Source of the DNA: Saposhnikovia divaricata
Lineage: Eukaryota; Streptophyta; Magnoliopsida; Apiales; Apiaceae
Direction: 5' to 3'
Assembly: GCA_036435485.1 (NCBI GenBank)
Contig: CM071596.1
Location: 67,071,001 to 67,135,000 of the forward strand
Length of the DNA: 64,000 bases
Positions within the stretch are counted from its first letter, which is position 1. Every line of letters begins with the position of its first letter. Of the stretch, positions 12,300 through 25,445 are shown in pieces. The position numbers and the translations under genes were made by a program. The notes under the pieces were generated by a model. That model did not search any database and had not been told where the DNA came from. It saw nothing but the letters and a program-made list of their open reading frames with translations.

Positions 12300-12820
12300 T
12301 AAGAGTTTAGATGCTTGAGAAATCGAACGAAATGAGTTGAACAATTGTGAAATTGTATATATGTGAGTGACTTGAGTTGTCGATTAGATATAAGTTTTGT
12401 ATCGATAAGACAGTCATTCGAGAAGTATAAAACAACTATTCGATAAGTCAAGAAAGGCTTATTCGATATCTCAAGCAGTTTGTAACTCACAGCTGGCAGT
12501 TATTTAACTCAGAAAATAATTCTAAGCTAAATAAAATATGTTTTTATGAGCGAAATGAAATTTTGAATATAAATCCAAAAAGTGATTAAGTGTCAGCGAG
12601 AAATCAGCCTTTTCAAATGATTCGATAACTCAAATACAGTATTCGAGAACTCCATCATTAGAGAACTAAAATACTCTATTCGAGAACTCAAAGTGTGCTA
12701 TTCGATTTCTCCAAAAGACACTATTCGAGAACTCAGGAGGGTTCTTTATAGGCCTATTCGAGAACTCGAGCCATGACAAAACAATGAACCATTCGAGAAG
12801 TCTGACTTATCGAACTATAC
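12300..12820. repeat. TCGA-centred repeat array upstream of D ORF3
   Basis: About 15 TCGA tetranucleotides in 500 bp, in + strand units such as CTATTCGAGAACTC, TATTCGATATCTC and ATTCGAGAAGT. These are reverse complements of the units in the D LTR array. The array lies between the end of pol (13076) and the ORF3 start (12233). The rest of the spacer, 12821-13075, is AT-rich with nothing recognisable. Confidence 0.85.
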
Positions 12821-13075
12821 TTTTCACTCATAAAATTCAGTTTTCACTATCTTTTAAAATTTACCAGAAATATTCACTGAAGAATATTCTACTAAATTAA
12901 ATAGTGATTCTCTCAAAATTTCACAGAAATTTCAAGCAAAAGATGTATGATTTTCAACATATGCAGCATTGTGGAATATTTATAAATCATAATCCAGCCA
13001 ATACTTACTTTAAAAATATTGAGCATTTGATAAAGTAAGTATTTACTGCTGCAACAATCTAGTTGATATATTCAC

Positions 13076-14421
13076 TTAGCCAGAATTTGAAGAATTCAGC
13101 ATTCCAATCTCACTAACCAACCTTGTGAAGGTGGCTTCATCTAATGGCTTAGTGAATATGTCAGCTAGTTGTTTCTATGTGGGAACATAATGTAACTCAA
13201 TGGTTCCATTAGTTGCATGCTCCCTTATGAAGTGATATCTGATGTCAATGTGCTTTGTCCTAGAATGATTGACAGGATTGGAAACTATAGAGATTGCACT
13301 TGTGTTTTCACACATGATTGGAATTCTTTCCAACAAAAGTCCATAATCTCTAAGTTGGTTTCTGATCCAAAGCACTTGAGCACAGCAATTTCCAGCAGCT
13401 ATGTATTCAGCTTCAGCTGTGGAAGTTGACACAGATTGTTGTTTCTTGCTGTACCAAGAGACTAACCTTTGTCCAAGAAACTGGCAGCTACCTAAGGTGC
13501 TTTTCCTATCCACTCTGCATCCAGCATAATCAGCATCAGAATAACCAATCAGATTGAACCCTGTGTCCTTAGGATACCATAATCCCAAGTTTGGTGTGCC
13601 CTTCAGATATCTGAAAATCCTCTTTATTGCTATCATATGTGATTCCTTTGGATTTGATTGAAACCTTGCACACAAGCATGTTGCAAACATGATGTCTGGC
13701 CTACTAGCAGTGAGGTAGAGTAGAGAACCAACCATGCCTCTGTAGATTGAGATATCTACCTTCTTGCCCTTACCATCTTCATCTAACTTGGTGGCAGTGG
13801 CCATGGGTGTCTTTGCAGGTGAGCATTCTTCTAAGTCAAATTTCTTCAATAGATCCTTGATGTATTTAGTTTGACTTATAAAAATGCCATCCTTCCTTTG
13901 ACTCACTTGTAGCCCAAGAAAGAATGTTAATTCTCCCATCATACTCATCTCATATCTGCTCTGCATGAGCTTAGAGAATTTCTCACACAGCTTCTCATTT
14001 GTAGAGCCAAATATGATATCATCCACATAGATTTGAACTAAGATAATATCATCACCATGTTTCTTGTAAAATAGTGTCTTGTCCAGTGTGCCTCTAGTGA
14101 ATTGATTCTCCAGTAGAAATTGTGACAATGTGTCATACCATGCCCTAGGAGCTTGCTTAAGTCCATACAATGCTTTAAGCAATCTGTAGACAAAGTGAGG
14201 GAATTGTGGATCCTCAAAGCCAGGTGGCTGTTGCACATATACTTCTTCTTCCAACTCCCCATTCAGAAATGCACTCTTGACATCCATTTGATAGACCTTG
14301 AAATTAGAATGTGCAGCAAATGCCAAGAAAATTCTGATGGCCTCTAGTCTGGCAACAGGGGCAAAAGTCTCATCATAGTCAATGCCTTCCTGTTGAGAGT
14401 ATCCTTTTGCGACCAACCTTG
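13076..14421 (-). pseudogene. Element D reverse transcriptase and RNase H
   Basis: - strand copia pol frame. RT shows LVAKGYSQQEGIDYDETFAP, KSAFLNGELEEEVY, YGLKQAPRAWY and the catalytic YVDD (about 14010-14030). RNase H shows GYSDADYAGC, STAEAEYIAAG, CENTSA and TKHIDIRYHFIRE. An in-frame TAG lies at 13177-13175. Beyond it the same frame continues through the conserved ADIFTKPLDEATF to TAA at 13078-13076. The 5' side is cut at 14421 by insertion of G; a further 95 bp are at 52076-52170. Non-functional: the stop and two insertions break it. Confidence 0.88.
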
Positions 14422-15528
14422 TGTTGGTGTATACTGAAAATATTTATTTGAAGTATTTACATTTATTTCTGGCCGGTTTAATTGAGAATCATTTAAATGT
14501 TTACATATTGTCTAAATATTATATATTGTGAATAATCTAGTATCAAATGGGATACAGAATATTAGATTATTAAATACGGTTTATATAATATAATAAGGTT
14601 CACAGCACAGGTGGAGTTAGACAATCCACTGGAATGGCTGTAGTATTATTTAGATTAGTTTATATTGACTAATAAATAATACTAGTATACTTTGTGTATA
14701 TTGAACAGGATCAAATTTAGAATTGTTCCCTAATACTGATTAAGAAGGTGAACTAAGATTCTATGTTATTATTAATGCTTAGGTTCTTAATCCGGAAATA
14801 ATAATTGACACGTATATATTATTTACATGCTTTGATTTATATATGAAATAATTCTTTTGATTTCTTTCATTATATTTTGGGTGATGAAATAATATATATG
14901 GTGGGATATTATTTATTGAAGGAATCCATGTCCTGATAATATTCGGGTTAATGATGTCCCCTTGAAAGCTCAAAAAGATTTAATTATGTGAAACCCTGCA
15001 GGTGGATTTATTCCGGCATAATTAAATAAAGGTTGAGTGGATAATCAAGGATAAAAGATATTAATTAAATGAATTATCAGTAATTTATTTAATTAATGGA
15101 CATGCGATATTTTAAACATGGGGAATTTAATAAGCAAATAATATTGGAACCGAATTAATTAATAAAATTACGGTATTAGGAAAGGTAGTGCAAATATTAA
15201 TTCTTTAGTGGATTGAATTAATATTTAATTACATTGGGCTAGGCTCAAGATGTAATTAGAAGGCCCAACCTAATTATCCATGATCCCTATTGTAGCCTAT
15301 ATATATTCCTATTCTCTTCTTGCTGGGGGCTGGTAGAAAAAATTTTGTAGCCACCCAGGAGCAAGAAGAGAGGTTAACTTGAGAAGACGAAGGCCACACT
15401 TCGCTCAAGGGAATTTGGGAATACAATAGAAGAGCGTGGAATCAACCGTTAACAAGGTGATTTTTCTATTCGTACTCGTTAATTTATTGTATCAAAATTC
15501 GCAGTGCCAAGATCTGATTGTCCCAACA
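14422..15528 (+). mobile_element. 5' LTR of element G
   Basis: 1107 bp, begins TGTTGGTGTATACTG and ends TGATTGTCCCAACA. Same length as and nearly identical to 50964-52070. It interrupts the D RT gene after CCTTG. Confidence 0.95.
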
Positions 15529-15530
15529 AT

Positions 15531-15542
15531 TGGTATCAGAGC
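15531..15542 (+). promoter_or_regulatory. Primer binding site of element G
   Basis: TGGTATCAGAGC, two bases after the 5' LTR. This is the standard complement of the 3' end of initiator methionine tRNA used by many plant LTR retrotransposons. Confidence 0.93.
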
Positions 15543-15740
15543 CTGGTTCATTGGTTCTGCGAATTTTGATACGATGTCCATGTCGTAATTATATATGCAT
15601 GTGTATAGTGGTGTGCTTGGATAATAATCTTTTTGCAGGTTGTTTAGTATCCACTATTATGGCCATGTATATTTTAATTATGTGTTTGGATCCCACGTGG
15701 TTTAATCGTGGTTATTTTGTTTGGTTTCCACGTGGTTTAT
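15543..15740 (+). other. G leader, first part
   Basis: Untranslated leader between the primer binding site and insertion A. Near its end a short unit with CCACGTGGTTTA and CGTGGTT is present twice (about 15691-15740, continuing at 31009). Insertion A sits inside the second unit. No credible ORF. Confidence 0.7.
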
Positions 15741-18700
15741 TGTAACACCCCCAGATCCGGGGTCAGGGATCTGGTGGTTACGGTCTTACATCCATTCATA
15801 ATACTTGACTTGAGTCCACAATAAATAAATCACATGCTGTGACCCCACAATAATTACCACTCACACACACAACAGTTATAGTCCCAGAGATGAAATTGAA
15901 ATAAGTCTTACATTAAAGGGTTACGAATAAAAGTTATTACAATCCCAAAAGGATAACATCATAGTTTTAAACGTTTTGCCGTTGATTACATTAATTATAC
16001 ATATAGTTAAACAGGAAATAAAAGCTGTCTAACTATGCTACCTCAGCAATGGCGGCTAGCATCTCAACGGGTAGTCCGGTGGGTCGGGTAACCTGCTTGC
16101 GCCGAGTGCGCCTGACGCGAGCCATCTGTCCTAGCTGTTGTTGTGACATAATATAAACAAGGCAAGGGTGAGCGAAAGCCCACCAACAAATATATAACTG
16201 AACGATAATTTAAAACAGTTCAAAGCTATCTTTTAAACCATATGCCATGCATTTACGGAAATGATGCCAGTATAATATGAACGATGAAGTTACAAGGTAA
16301 CTTAAAGTATTTGTTTGAAGAAATATATGCTACATCAAAGTAAGCGAGATATTATTATCGATAATAAGAAGAGGAACTTGCAAGAAAGGGTTGCAATTCC
16401 AGTTATGACTCTTCTCCAACTCTGCCAACAGTAATCATGTTGCAGGAAATAAATGAATTTGGATGATGAACCAATGATGGAGTATTCACCGCGCCCGCTG
16501 TTCCAATCTTGATGATCAGTCGAGATCGTACAGCTCAATTTAGATTTACTACCGGTAGAAGGAAGAACTGACGGCTTTACTTGTATACCGCCTTGCTAGC
16601 TCTCCCCGGCCAACGGTTGGGCCAAGGGGATGGACCGGCGCTACTCGGCCTCTTACACGACTCCTAGTTCAAATAGAATTCATGATTCTGAATGTAACAT
16701 TCGTCCCCCTTTCCCCAAGTATAAGACTTGTTGATAAGACTCCACAAAGTAGTCGTATCTAGTTGGAAAGGAAAATTTACCAATATCTCCCAAGCTATTA
16801 CTTGGTAATGGATATCAACTTGTTCCAGTAATCTTACCCCTCGAAAGATGAGAAGGTAAACAACGACTTTAATAAGTCAACAGCACCCGAGTTGCGGGTG
16901 AAGGGAATACTTTATGACCGGGAAGTCGACAAGATAAATAACATTTTTCCAAGTAAGGTTCCCTTATTATTAAGAAGATAGACTCAAAGATGAATGATGT
17001 CTGGGAACCTTTCTTGATATAAGATTAATAATAATATGACTTCGAAATATCTTCTGTAATAATCGAAGAAGATTAACCTTATCGAGATTATTCTAAGTAT
17101 GGAATAAATATTCAGAGAATATTTATTGAGTTAAAATATTGAAAGAATATTTGGGAATATGAAAGAATATTTTTAATCAGAGTATTTCTCAAAATAATCC
17201 CTGAAGAAATATCAGGAGAATATTTATTGAATAAATAAATATTTAAATGAATATTCAAAACAATATTCATTAATTAATAAGACCTGAAAAGAATATTTAA
17301 GGTAATATTCATGATTAATTAGGAATTTAAATGAATATTCAAAAGTAATATTCATTTAATGAATAATATCCTAAATGAATATCAAGTAATATTCATTTAG
17401 TAATCCAAGCCTTAAGGAATATTCGAAATAATATTCGATAATTAAATCAAGCTTCAGATGAATATTAAAATAATATTCATCAAGTATTTAATATCTTAAA
17501 TGAATATTCAAAAGTAATATTGATTTAATAAAATAATAATCTAAAAGAATATCCAAAATAATATTCATTTAATAGTCTCATCTTTAGAAGAATATTCGAA
17601 ATAATAGTCGATAATCAATTCGACTCTGAATGAATATTGAGAAATATTACTCGTTGAATAGTTACGTTCAAATAATTATTTGAAGTAAGGATCGTCAAAA
17701 TAATTAGTCTCGAACGAATATTCAAATAATATTCGTCGCCCAAATAATAGAAAATATTTACTTAAATATTTTCTTCCGAGGTAATCTCGATATATCAAGG
17801 AATATTGACTCCCGGTCTATTTTGATTAATAAGATATATACGCCCTTCTATGAGGGTCTTACAATAACCGGCTTATAACTGATATATAACTATCTAGCTT
17901 ATAAGCCAACAATAACATTTAGGGAACAAGTATATCAATTCAACTTGAAAGTAGGCATGCATGCAATGGCATATGTATATCAGCAATCATATATATATAT
18001 TTATTCAATCACAACAACAGCCTAAAAGAAGGGAATTGAAACTTGCCTGGTAGTCGAGTACGGTAAGGGGTAGTGGTAGCGGGTCCCGGTTCAGCCTGGT
18101 GATCTATAAATAGCCAAGGCATTCGGAATTAATCACTTAACATATTAAACGTTAAGTTATACTTAAATCGAAACACGTTCTCGAGTCATCTCGTTATACC
18201 CCTTTTAGTGGATTACTTATTATCACTGATCCGACCCGACATTCGTTCGTTAATACGACATGTCACTGCACTTATACTTGGGACATAATTAAGTCATATG
18301 AGTTCTAAGGTTGATCGTTACGAACCAATATTTTACTCCGAGTTTTATCGCCCGTTTTCTAAGCGTTTTACCAAAGTTATAAAAGAGTCGTCTTTTAGGG
18401 GTTCGTTCTCGTTTAACCTTGACTCGAACATTTTTAATAAATCGAAAAATGCTCTTTTTGACATACGGTTTTCTTTCACACCTTCCTTCTTACCCCTAGT
18501 ATTTATTTACCAAGATTCGCCATGACGTTACATTGCTTACGAGGGTTCAATTTCAGTTACGAACTTTTGTTTACGGATTCGAACTACTTTTAGTAATTTA
18601 GTCATAAATCCTAAACCGTAAGTCCGTTTCACGTGATCTTTATATCAAAACGAAGCTTATAACATAATCTAGCCTTTCATGGCAAAATCCGAGACTGGAC

Positions 18701-20279
18701 AGTGTGTTCATGCTACTGCTAATCACGGTTTCTTAAGGCTAACGACAATCGGGCATTACGACGGCTATGTTTACATGATTTCCAAATTTCAAACCATCCA
18801 ATAATCATAGTTTCCACTCCAAACAACATTTACATGTTATTCAACCATGAACTAAGACCAAGCAATGTCTTTTCGTTCATCTACACTAATTTCACATTTA
18901 ATAAATCCCAATCATAATCTTAAGGTCCTAAACATGCATTAAATCCATATAACTCATCTAAAATACCAAAACTTAAACTAAGAGCTTGGTTTTCAAGAGT
19001 GGTATACCTTCCTTGGTGTATGTATGAACTTATCAAGCCTTGTTTAGCCCTTATCTAGCCTTAGTATAGCTTGAATAATCAAAAGAAATCAAGAAATAAA
19101 AGTTAGTTTATGAAGAACACTATTCATCATCATCTTTGATGATTTATTTGAAAATGATAAAAGATGAATTTGAAGCTGAAATTTCTAGGAGATCATTACC
19201 ATGATATGTAGTACTTACCATAAAAATTTGAAGAACAAGTGATGGTTGGAAGTTGGACTTCCAATTAGCTAAGAATGGGCAGATTTTTGTGAAGAAATGG
19301 AGAAAAATGGTGGTGGTTTGTTTTGTTTTGGTGATTTATGGCTAATACATGTATAACCCTTGCATATATAATGGATGCATCTCTTTTAATGTGTTGTTGG
19401 CAATCCAATGGTGCCACTTGTTGCTTCCTCATTGGGCCAAGTGTTGGCACTACAACAAACAACTCCATTTTTGCAAGAATGCAATTACACCACTCATCTT
19501 GTAGTTGACTTATAAGGATGTTACTTCGGTTTCTCCTTTTCCCACCAATTGCACTTGTTTGTCTCTTGGTTATTTATTCGTTCCTTTGTCCGGGTATTAC
19601 TCAATTTCCTTGCTTGTTCGTTGATCGTTCGAGGGAATAACTCATTCGTTTCTAGTTAGGGTTTTACCGAAAACCTTCTTAATATTTCTAATACTATTCT
19701 TCATCTTACTTAATACTTCTCGAATTTAAATTCCTTAATTCCCTTTTATAACTCCTTAAGTCTTGTAGTGTCCAGGGAAATCTCGGAGAAAATAAAAGTG
19801 CTCTTTTTCTGAATCCGACGGCTTTTACATACACTTATTTTCTTCCTGGATCACTAATACGAACTCAGAAACCCGTTCCGAATACCGGGTATATCATTAT
19901 TATAATAATATTTCAAATTCCACCAAAATCACTATTCATCACTTATTTTTATTTAATTCCTATAATTAGGAAAATGAACCTGGTTCACTCTCGAGTGCTT
20001 CTTAACCTTTTTACGGAACCGCTGGACTTATAATAGATATTGATTTGGATGACACAAGAATAATCTTACTTGAAGTAATATACTTATATCCTTAGGAGAT
20101 AGATCATTCTTACCTATGCCGTCAACCAAAAGTATTCTGCATGACATGTAAATAATTGAATTCAAATCCATTCCATTCATTTAATAGACATTCGTTACAT
20201 CGCAGTCATAACCACTATTCATTCCCATATTATTACATACTAAAAAGTTTTAATTCTATCAAAAATCTGGGTTCTTACA
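15741..20279 (-). mobile_element. 3' LTR of gypsy copy A
   Basis: 4539 bp, + strand TGTAACACCCCCAG...GGGTTCTTACA. It contains the AATATTC array at about 17097-17775 and, on the + strand (antisense to the element), a CTATAAATAG motif at 18104-18113. A TATAAAA motif on the - strand at 19750-19744 is one candidate for the element's own TATA box, but the transcription start cannot be fixed from sequence. Small internal ORFs are not credible. Confidence 0.95.
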
Positions 20280-20293
20280 GTCTCCCCTCCTTA
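20280..20293 (-). promoter_or_regulatory. Polypurine tract of copy A
   Basis: On the - strand reads AAGGAGGGGAGAC immediately before the 3' LTR. The same sequence is in copy B at 39407-39420. Confidence 0.8.
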
Positions 20294-20312
20294 AAAGGAT
20301 TCCGTCCCGGAA

Positions 20313-21971
20313 TCAGTTTGAAAACAAGTGGGGGTACTTTTCTTGCATTGCGCCTTCAAGTTCCCAGGTGGATTCTTCTACATTGTGGTTCTGCCACAAA
20401 ACTCTGACTAGCTGAATGACCTTGTTTCGGAGCATTTGTTCTTTCCGGTCTATGATTTCCACAGGTTGCTCCACATAGGTCAGGTCTGGTTGCATGTCCA
20501 CTTGCTCATACTCTACAATATGCTTAGCATCCGGATTATACTTCCTCAGCATCGAAACATGGAACACATTGTGCACCTGCTGTAGATTCGGGGGCAATGC
20601 GAGTTCATAAGCTAGTTCCCCAATTCGTCTCAAGATCTCAAATGGTCCAATGTATCTGGGACTCAGCTTTCCTTTCTTCCCAAATCTCATTAAACCTTTC
20701 CAAGGTGACACTTTCAAGAACACTAGATCCCCTACCTCGTATTCCTTGCCTTTCCGAGCTAAGTCGGCATATTTCTTTTGTCGATCCTGGGCTGCTACCA
20801 ACCGTCCTCTGATTAGATCTACTGCATCTTTAGTTCGTTGGACCACTTCGGGCCCGAGCATCTTTCGCTCTCCAACTTCATCCCAATACAAGGGAGATCG
20901 ACATTTTCTTCCATAAAGGGCCTCATAAGGTGGCATCCCAATGCTTGAATGATAACTGTTATTATAGGAGAACTCAACCAATGGCAAGTGATCATCCCAA
21001 CTCCCCTTGAAGTCTATCGCGCAGACTCTCAACATATCCTCTAGTGTTTGGATGGTCCTTTCACTTTGCCCATCTGTCTGGGGGTGGTAGGCTGTGCTCA
21101 TGTTCAGCCGGGTCCCTACACATTCTTGAAAACTTCTCCAAAACCTGGAGTTAAATCTAGGATCTCGATCGGATACTATTGCGACTGGGACTCCATGTCG
21201 CGCCACTATCTCTTTTAAGTAGATGCCCACTAGTCTATCGACCGTGTACCTTTCGTTGATCGGGAGAAAGTGAGCCGATTTCGTCAGTCGATCTACAATT
21301 ACCCATATGGTGTCATGATTAGCCTTGGTCCTGGGTAAACCTACTACGAAATCCATGGCTATATGTTCCCATTTCCATTCTGGAATCTCTAAGGGATGTA
21401 GAAGTCCGCTGGGTCTCTGGTGCTCTGCCTTCACTCGTTGGCAGGTCAAGCATCTGCTTACCCACTCTGCTACGTCCTTTTTCATATTGGGCCACCAGTA
21501 ATACTCCTTCAAATCCCTATACATTTCAGTGCTACCGGGGTGCACTGAGTATCTTGAGTTGTGTGCCTCATTTAAAATCTCATCCTTGAGCTCCTGAACA
21601 TTTGGGATCCATATCCTGTACGTGTACCTCATGATCCCTTCCTTGTCTCTTTCGCACTTAATTTCCTCCCCGGTCATTAGCTCTTCTGTGGAGTTCTTTT
21701 CTTCCTCCATCATCCGTTCCTGGCACAGTCTAATCTTTTCTAGCAATGGAGGTTGGATTCTAATTTCCATCAACTTTTCTTGGCCCTCTTCAGGTAACTT
21801 AACCTCGATTTCCAACTTCTCAAAATACTTCACTAGCTCTTTCTCTGAAGTTATCATCTTGAGCTTCTCTTTCCGACTAAGGGCGTCAGCCACCACATTG
21901 GCTTTACCCGGGTGATATCGAATTTCACAGTCGTAATCCTTGATTAACTCTAACCACCTCCTCTGGCGCAT
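20313..21971 (-). pseudogene. Copy A pol, RNase H end, integrase and chromodomain
   Basis: Continuation of the A gag-pol frame after the TAG at 21986-21984. Integrase zinc-binding region has HPGSTEMYRDL then CLTC. The catalytic core has MDFVVGLP, VSDRDPRFNSRFW and QSERTIQ (D, D and E). The GKKGKLSPRYIGPFEIL segment follows, then a chromodomain-like tail ending VRVLWQNHNVEESTWELE to LFSN. The segment itself is open and complete. It is unreachable without suppression of three upstream TAG codons, so this copy's pol is inactive as written. Confidence 0.93.
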
Positions 21972-21983
21972 GTTAAGCTCTTT

Positions 21984-23921
21984 CTAAGTGAAAATGTATT
22001 TGAGGCTCTTATGGTCTGTGTAAATCTCGCATTTTTCCCCATACAGGTAGTGTCTCCAAATCTTTAAAGCGAAGACTATGGCTGCTAGTTCTAGATCATG
22101 CGTGGGATATCTGACTTCATAATCCTTCAATTGCCTAGACGCATACGCTATTACCTTGCCGTGCTGCATAAGCACGCATCCCAGTCCTTTATGCGAAGCG
22201 TCACTGTAAATCACGAAATCTCCTTTTCCATCAGGTAATGCCAGCACTGGGGCTGTCACCAGCCTCTTCTTTAACTCCTGGAAACTCTTCTCGCATTTCT
22301 CAGTCCATTCAAATTTCTCGGTTTTACGGGTAAGTCGAGTTAATGGAGCTGCGAGTTTCGCAAAGTCTTGGACAAATCTCCTGTAATATCCGGCCAGTCC
22401 AATGAAACTCCTCACCTCGGTTGGAGTAGTTGGCCGTTCCCAGTTTGAAACTGCTTCTATCTTGGAGGGGTCAACCAACACTCCTTCTCTATTGATCACG
22501 TGCCCTAAGAATTGTACCTCATTTTTCCAAAACTCACACTTGGAGAACTTGGCATATAACTGCTCCTTCCTGAGTATTTCTAAGGTTATCCTTAAATGTT
22601 CAGCGTGTTCTGCCTCTGTCTTTGAGTAGATGAGAATATCATCAATGAAAACTATCACGAATTTGTCCAAATATTCCTTGAACACCCTATTCATTAGGTC
22701 CATGAAGGCTGCTGGGGCGTTGGTCAATCCAAACGACATAACTAAGAACTCATAATGTCCATATCTGGTGCGGAATGCAGTCTTCGGGATATCTTCAGGT
22801 TTGATCTTCAGTTGGTGATATCCCGTTCTCAAATCAATCTTAGAGAAGTATTCAGCTCCTCTTAGCTGGTCAAACAAATCGTCTATCCTGGGCAATGGAT
22901 ACTTATTCTTTATGGTTAGCTTGTTCAATTCTCTGTAGTCGATGCATAACCTCATACTTCCATCCTTTTTCTTAACAAACAACACTGGTGCGCCCCAAGG
23001 CGACACACTGGGCCTTATCATGCCCTTATCCAACAATTCCTGTAATTGTTTAGCTAGCTCCTTCATTTCTACTGGGGCTAGTCGGTACGGGGCCTTCGAA
23101 ACTGGCACCGTCCCCGGGGCTAATTCGATGGCAAACTCAATTACCCTATCAGGTGGTAGTCCAGGAAGATCTTGTGGGAACACGTCCTCGAACTCATTAA
23201 CTACCAGAATGTCCTGCAATCTTGGCACTTCCTTCTGAGTATCTATAACGTAGGCTAAATAAGCCTCGTTCCCTTTTCGTAACAATCTCTTGGTTTGCGC
23301 CATGGTCAGAATTTTCTGGGTCTGTCGCATCCCTTTAAACACTATTTCTTTCTTCCCTGGGGTTTTCAACTTAACCTTTTTCCCTTTACAATCTATCTGC
23401 GCATCATTGCGAGACAACCAATCCATACCCAAAATGACATCGAATTCCCCTAGCTTAAAAGGAATTAAATCGACATAGAAGGATCGTCCTCCTATTTCTA
23501 GCTTACAATCGGGGTGAATTTGATTAACCGGTACGATTTCCTGATTAGATATTTCTACTTGTAAGGAATCTCTTAGTTGCTGGGTTTTAAGTTTCAAGTT
23601 ATGCGCAAAATCTCTAGATATAAAAGACTTAGTTGCTCCTGAATCAAATAAGACATTTGCACTGACTGAATTAAGAGAAAAAGTACCTGCTATCACATCT
23701 GTGTCCCTCACGGCATCTTGTACTGACATATTGAAAGTCCTAGCAGTTGGTGGCCTATTTGAGGCAACCTTACTTGCTCCTGATGCTGCTGGTTTGCTCT
23801 TTGGGCAATCCTTCCTCATGTGCCCTCGCTGTCCACACTGGAAACAGGTTGTGCTGTTAGGGATGACCGTGGTGCAAGCGGTAGCATAATGCCCAGCTCG
23901 CCCACACTTATAACAGTTTAT
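21984..23921 (-). pseudogene. Copy A pol, zinc knuckles, protease, RT and RNase H
   Basis: Frame open between two TAG codons (23924-23922 and 21986-21984), both CAG in copy B. It has two CCHC knuckles, CYKCGRAGHYATAC and CFQCGQRGHMRKDC. Protease has LFDSGATKSF. RT has YPLPRIDDLFDQL, SKIDLRTGYHQL and the catalytic FIDD (FVIVFIDDILIYSK). RNase H has IYSDASHKGLGCVL and TDHKSLKYIFT. An ATG at 23819 begins the longest Met-started part, but this is interior to the gag-pol frame and not a true start. Confidence 0.93.
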
Positions 23922-24773
23922 CTACTTCAGGTTGCACACCCCGGAGTGCCTCTTCCCACAAGTAGCACACAATGGCAATGGAGGTCGAGAAGGGTTGGAA
24001 CGGGACATTCCTGATTGGTGGCCGCCCTGGCTCACACTCACACTCGCAGATGGTTTAAACCCTACACTCCTCCCTGGTAGGGAAACCGCTCCTCGATTAA
24101 ACTTGGTTGGGGGTTTTCCTCCAGCGGATCTTCCGCCCATACTAACATGCTTTCTCTTTATCCCCCCTTTCTCTCTCTCTCTCTGCATCTGATCACTACC
24201 AGCCTCCACAATGGTTGCCTTCTGCACCAAGGTGGCATAATCTGTAATCTCTAAAACAGCCACCCTATTCTGGATCCACTGTTTCAGCCCTTGTTGAAAC
24301 CTGTTAGCTTTCTTCTCTTCTGTGTCTACAAACTCTGGCACAAATCTCGATAGCTCAGTAAATTTGGCCTCATAGTCCGCCACGGACATATTGTTCTGTT
24401 TCAGTTCCAAAAACTTAAGTTCCATCTGGGTTTTCATGAACTTCGGAAAGTACTTCTCCAGGAATAATTGTTTGAACCTTTCCCAGGCTATGACAGCATC
24501 AGTCTCCATGTTTTTCTTGGCTTCCCACCAATAATTGGCCTCTCCCTTTAGTAGGTAAGTAGCAAAAACAGTCTTCTGAGCCTCATTGATACTCAGAATC
24601 TCAAAAGACTTTTCCATTTCTTTGATCCAGGCCCTCGCCTTAACGGGATCAGCCGATCCGTGGAACTCTGGGGGCTTAAGGGACTTAAAGGCCCTAAAGG
24701 AATTTGCCACTGAAGTGTTGTTGCTTGGTGGTGGTTGGGGGTATTGGTTCAAATTCTGCCTAAGTAGATCCAT
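23922..24773 (-). pseudogene. Copy A gag, main part
   Basis: Retrotransposon gag domain: KARAWIKEMEKSFEIL, ANYWWEAKK, FLEKYFPKF, FRFVPEF-type segments and FQQGLKQWIQNR. A basic linker and a short Cys/His cluster (CATCGKRHSGVC) follow, then TAG at 23924-23922 where copy B has CAG. Upstream the frame is cut from the gag start by TAG at 24779-24777. Unlike copy B, the C-run at 24162-24167 has six C and keeps gag and pol in one frame. Confidence 0.92.
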
Positions 24774-24776
24774 AAA

Positions 24777-25025
24777 CTAGCCCATGGGGTTTCCGCCCTG
24801 GTTCTCCCCTTCCTGTTCTACTTCAGTTTCTCCACCCTCTATTTCCCTTTCAAATTCTTCAGAGTACAGGGGTTCATCCTCTGCTCCATACTGGGAATCT
24901 TCTTGCTCATTATAGTCCTGATCTTGTTCCTCACTACTTCCACGGTTTTCCTCGTGTTGGTTGTGACTCTCTTGGTCAGTAGATTCGCGGGGGTTAGCCC
25001 TAGTGCCCATCCGTCTTGGAGGCAT
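24777..25025 (-). pseudogene. Copy A gag, N-terminal end
   Basis: Starts MPPRRMGTRANP at 25025, followed by a strongly acidic segment rich in Glu/Gln/Asp. It ends at TAG 24779-24777, which is CAG in copy B (GGNPMG then Q). This is the natural start of the roughly 1570-codon gag-pol frame. A 420-bp stretch between it and the upstream ORF (25026-25445) holds nothing I can recognise. Confidence 0.9.
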
Positions 25026-25445
25026 TTTACTGAAAATTTGGAAAATTATACGTTAGGTTCACTTACCGGTTTTAAAGGATTTTTCCTTGCACATTTCTTT
25101 ACATGATTGGGTTTTAAAATCCCACAGTTTTATATCTCATGGAAACTTAATCGAAAAGTAATACATATGCTAATAAACTCGTGATCACTTCCCAACAAAA
25201 TTGTAATGCCTGAAATGGAAACAAATATATACCAGGTACCGAAAAGGTACAACATCCGAGTTACAACGATAGTTTAAAGTACAGCCATCCTAACAACAAC
25301 AACAAGTCAAAAGTGAAATATGCTGTCTATCTGTCTAGTCTGCAAAAAGGGAAAACAAGTACAAGAAAACCATCCCTACAAAAGCCGGCACTACTATGTC
25401 CGTACATGACTAGACAACTAGACCACTGCATCACCACATCTGAAA

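Noticed and set aside
19265..19468. 67-codon - strand ORF in the A and B LTRs
   Set aside because: Low-complexity His/Asn-rich product, no homology pattern, not kept in C1. It is repeated only because the LTR is repeated.
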